DNA of 31,045 nucleotides, taken from Ophiothrix spiculata (Eukaryota > Echinodermata > Ophiuroidea > Amphilepidida > Ophiotrichidae). The DNA lies in assembly GCA_000969725.1 (NCBI GenBank), contig JXSR01S010513.1; one strand, 5' to 3'. The translations under genes and the position numbers were made by a program. This document shows positions 30,976-31,045 of the stretch, piece after piece. Position 1 is the stretch's first letter, and every line of letters begins with the position of its first letter. The notes under the pieces are model-generated. The model was not told where the DNA came from. It ran no database searches and saw only the letters and a program-made list of their open reading frames with translations.

Positions 30976-31045
30976 CTAAAAAAAAAAAAAACAGAGTCAA
31001 ACAAATTTATCAATAAATTACCAACTGAAAAGCCAAGTTCAAAAA
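30976..31045 (-). other. Upstream intron end of the myosin gene
   Basis: On the minus strand a run of 13 T precedes the AG acceptor of the myosin exon. The remaining bases continue the AT-rich intron to the window edge. Confidence 0.7.

Noticed and set aside
1..31045. CRISPR array, operon or prokaryotic gene cluster
   Set aside because: No regularly spaced direct repeats with unique spacers; tandem arrays here are satellites or transposon arms in eukaryotic DNA.

Overview
The window is AT-rich, intron-like animal genomic DNA. Nothing is prokaryotic: there are no operons and no dense coding. What it holds is one confident protein-coding exon, several decayed retrotransposon fragments, tRNA-derived SINE-like units and many short non-autonomous DNA transposons. 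A 420-base run of N (17881-18300) marks an assembly gap. The mixture of L2/CR1-type LINE remnants, tRNA-headed SINEs, TTAA-, TA- and hAT-like MITEs and a sea-urchin-TU/Foldback-like transposon suggests an invertebrate deuterostome (echinoderm or hemichordate). That assignment is inference; the sequence alone does not prove it.

The only host gene I recognise is at the right edge. A 234-bp minus-strand exon (30742-30975) has good splice signals and encodes the start of a class-I myosin motor, closest to MYO1B/MYO1A. Transcription runs right to left, so if the gene model holds everything to its left in this window is intron or a nested locus. I found no following motor exon, so the intron would be at least about 30.7 kb unless an exon lies in the N gap. 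One small plus-strand open stretch (20225-20497) looks more coding-like than the rest, but I do not recognise it.

Layout: 739-1544 tRNA-like sequence and a palindromic element with a tRNA-like segment at its centre; 3235-4398 a SINE abutting a TTAA element that carries a nested second MITE; 6090-6340 a degenerate SINE; 6658-8090 a minus-strand L2/CR1 reverse transcriptase pseudogene; 8814-9324 a plus-strand 5'-truncated L2/CR1 3' end; 9670-10723 a 98%-identical inverted duplication around a pentanucleotide satellite; 11137-12331 a Foldback/TU-like transposon with a perfect 9-bp target duplication; 12774-13001 a hairpin element; 14951-16165 two copies of a TA-flanked MITE, the second followed by an 11-bp array between perfect 88-bp direct repeats.

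Further right: 16440-16906 and 19220-19567 two opposite copies of one TTAA MITE; 18805-19052 an hAT-like MITE; 19739-19911 a CAG...CTG element; 19928-20095 a CTA-flanked MITE; 20543-21389 a long-inverted-repeat element; 22877-23020 and 23465-23715 more palindromic elements; 24644-25025 a SINE; 27737-29730 three diverged tandem units, the middle one interrupted by a TTAA MITE whose empty site survives in the first unit; 30380-30720 a LINE tail just downstream of the myosin exon.

No gene system works together here. The interest lies in the transposon architecture: nested insertions, paralogous empty sites and unusually structured inverted repeats.
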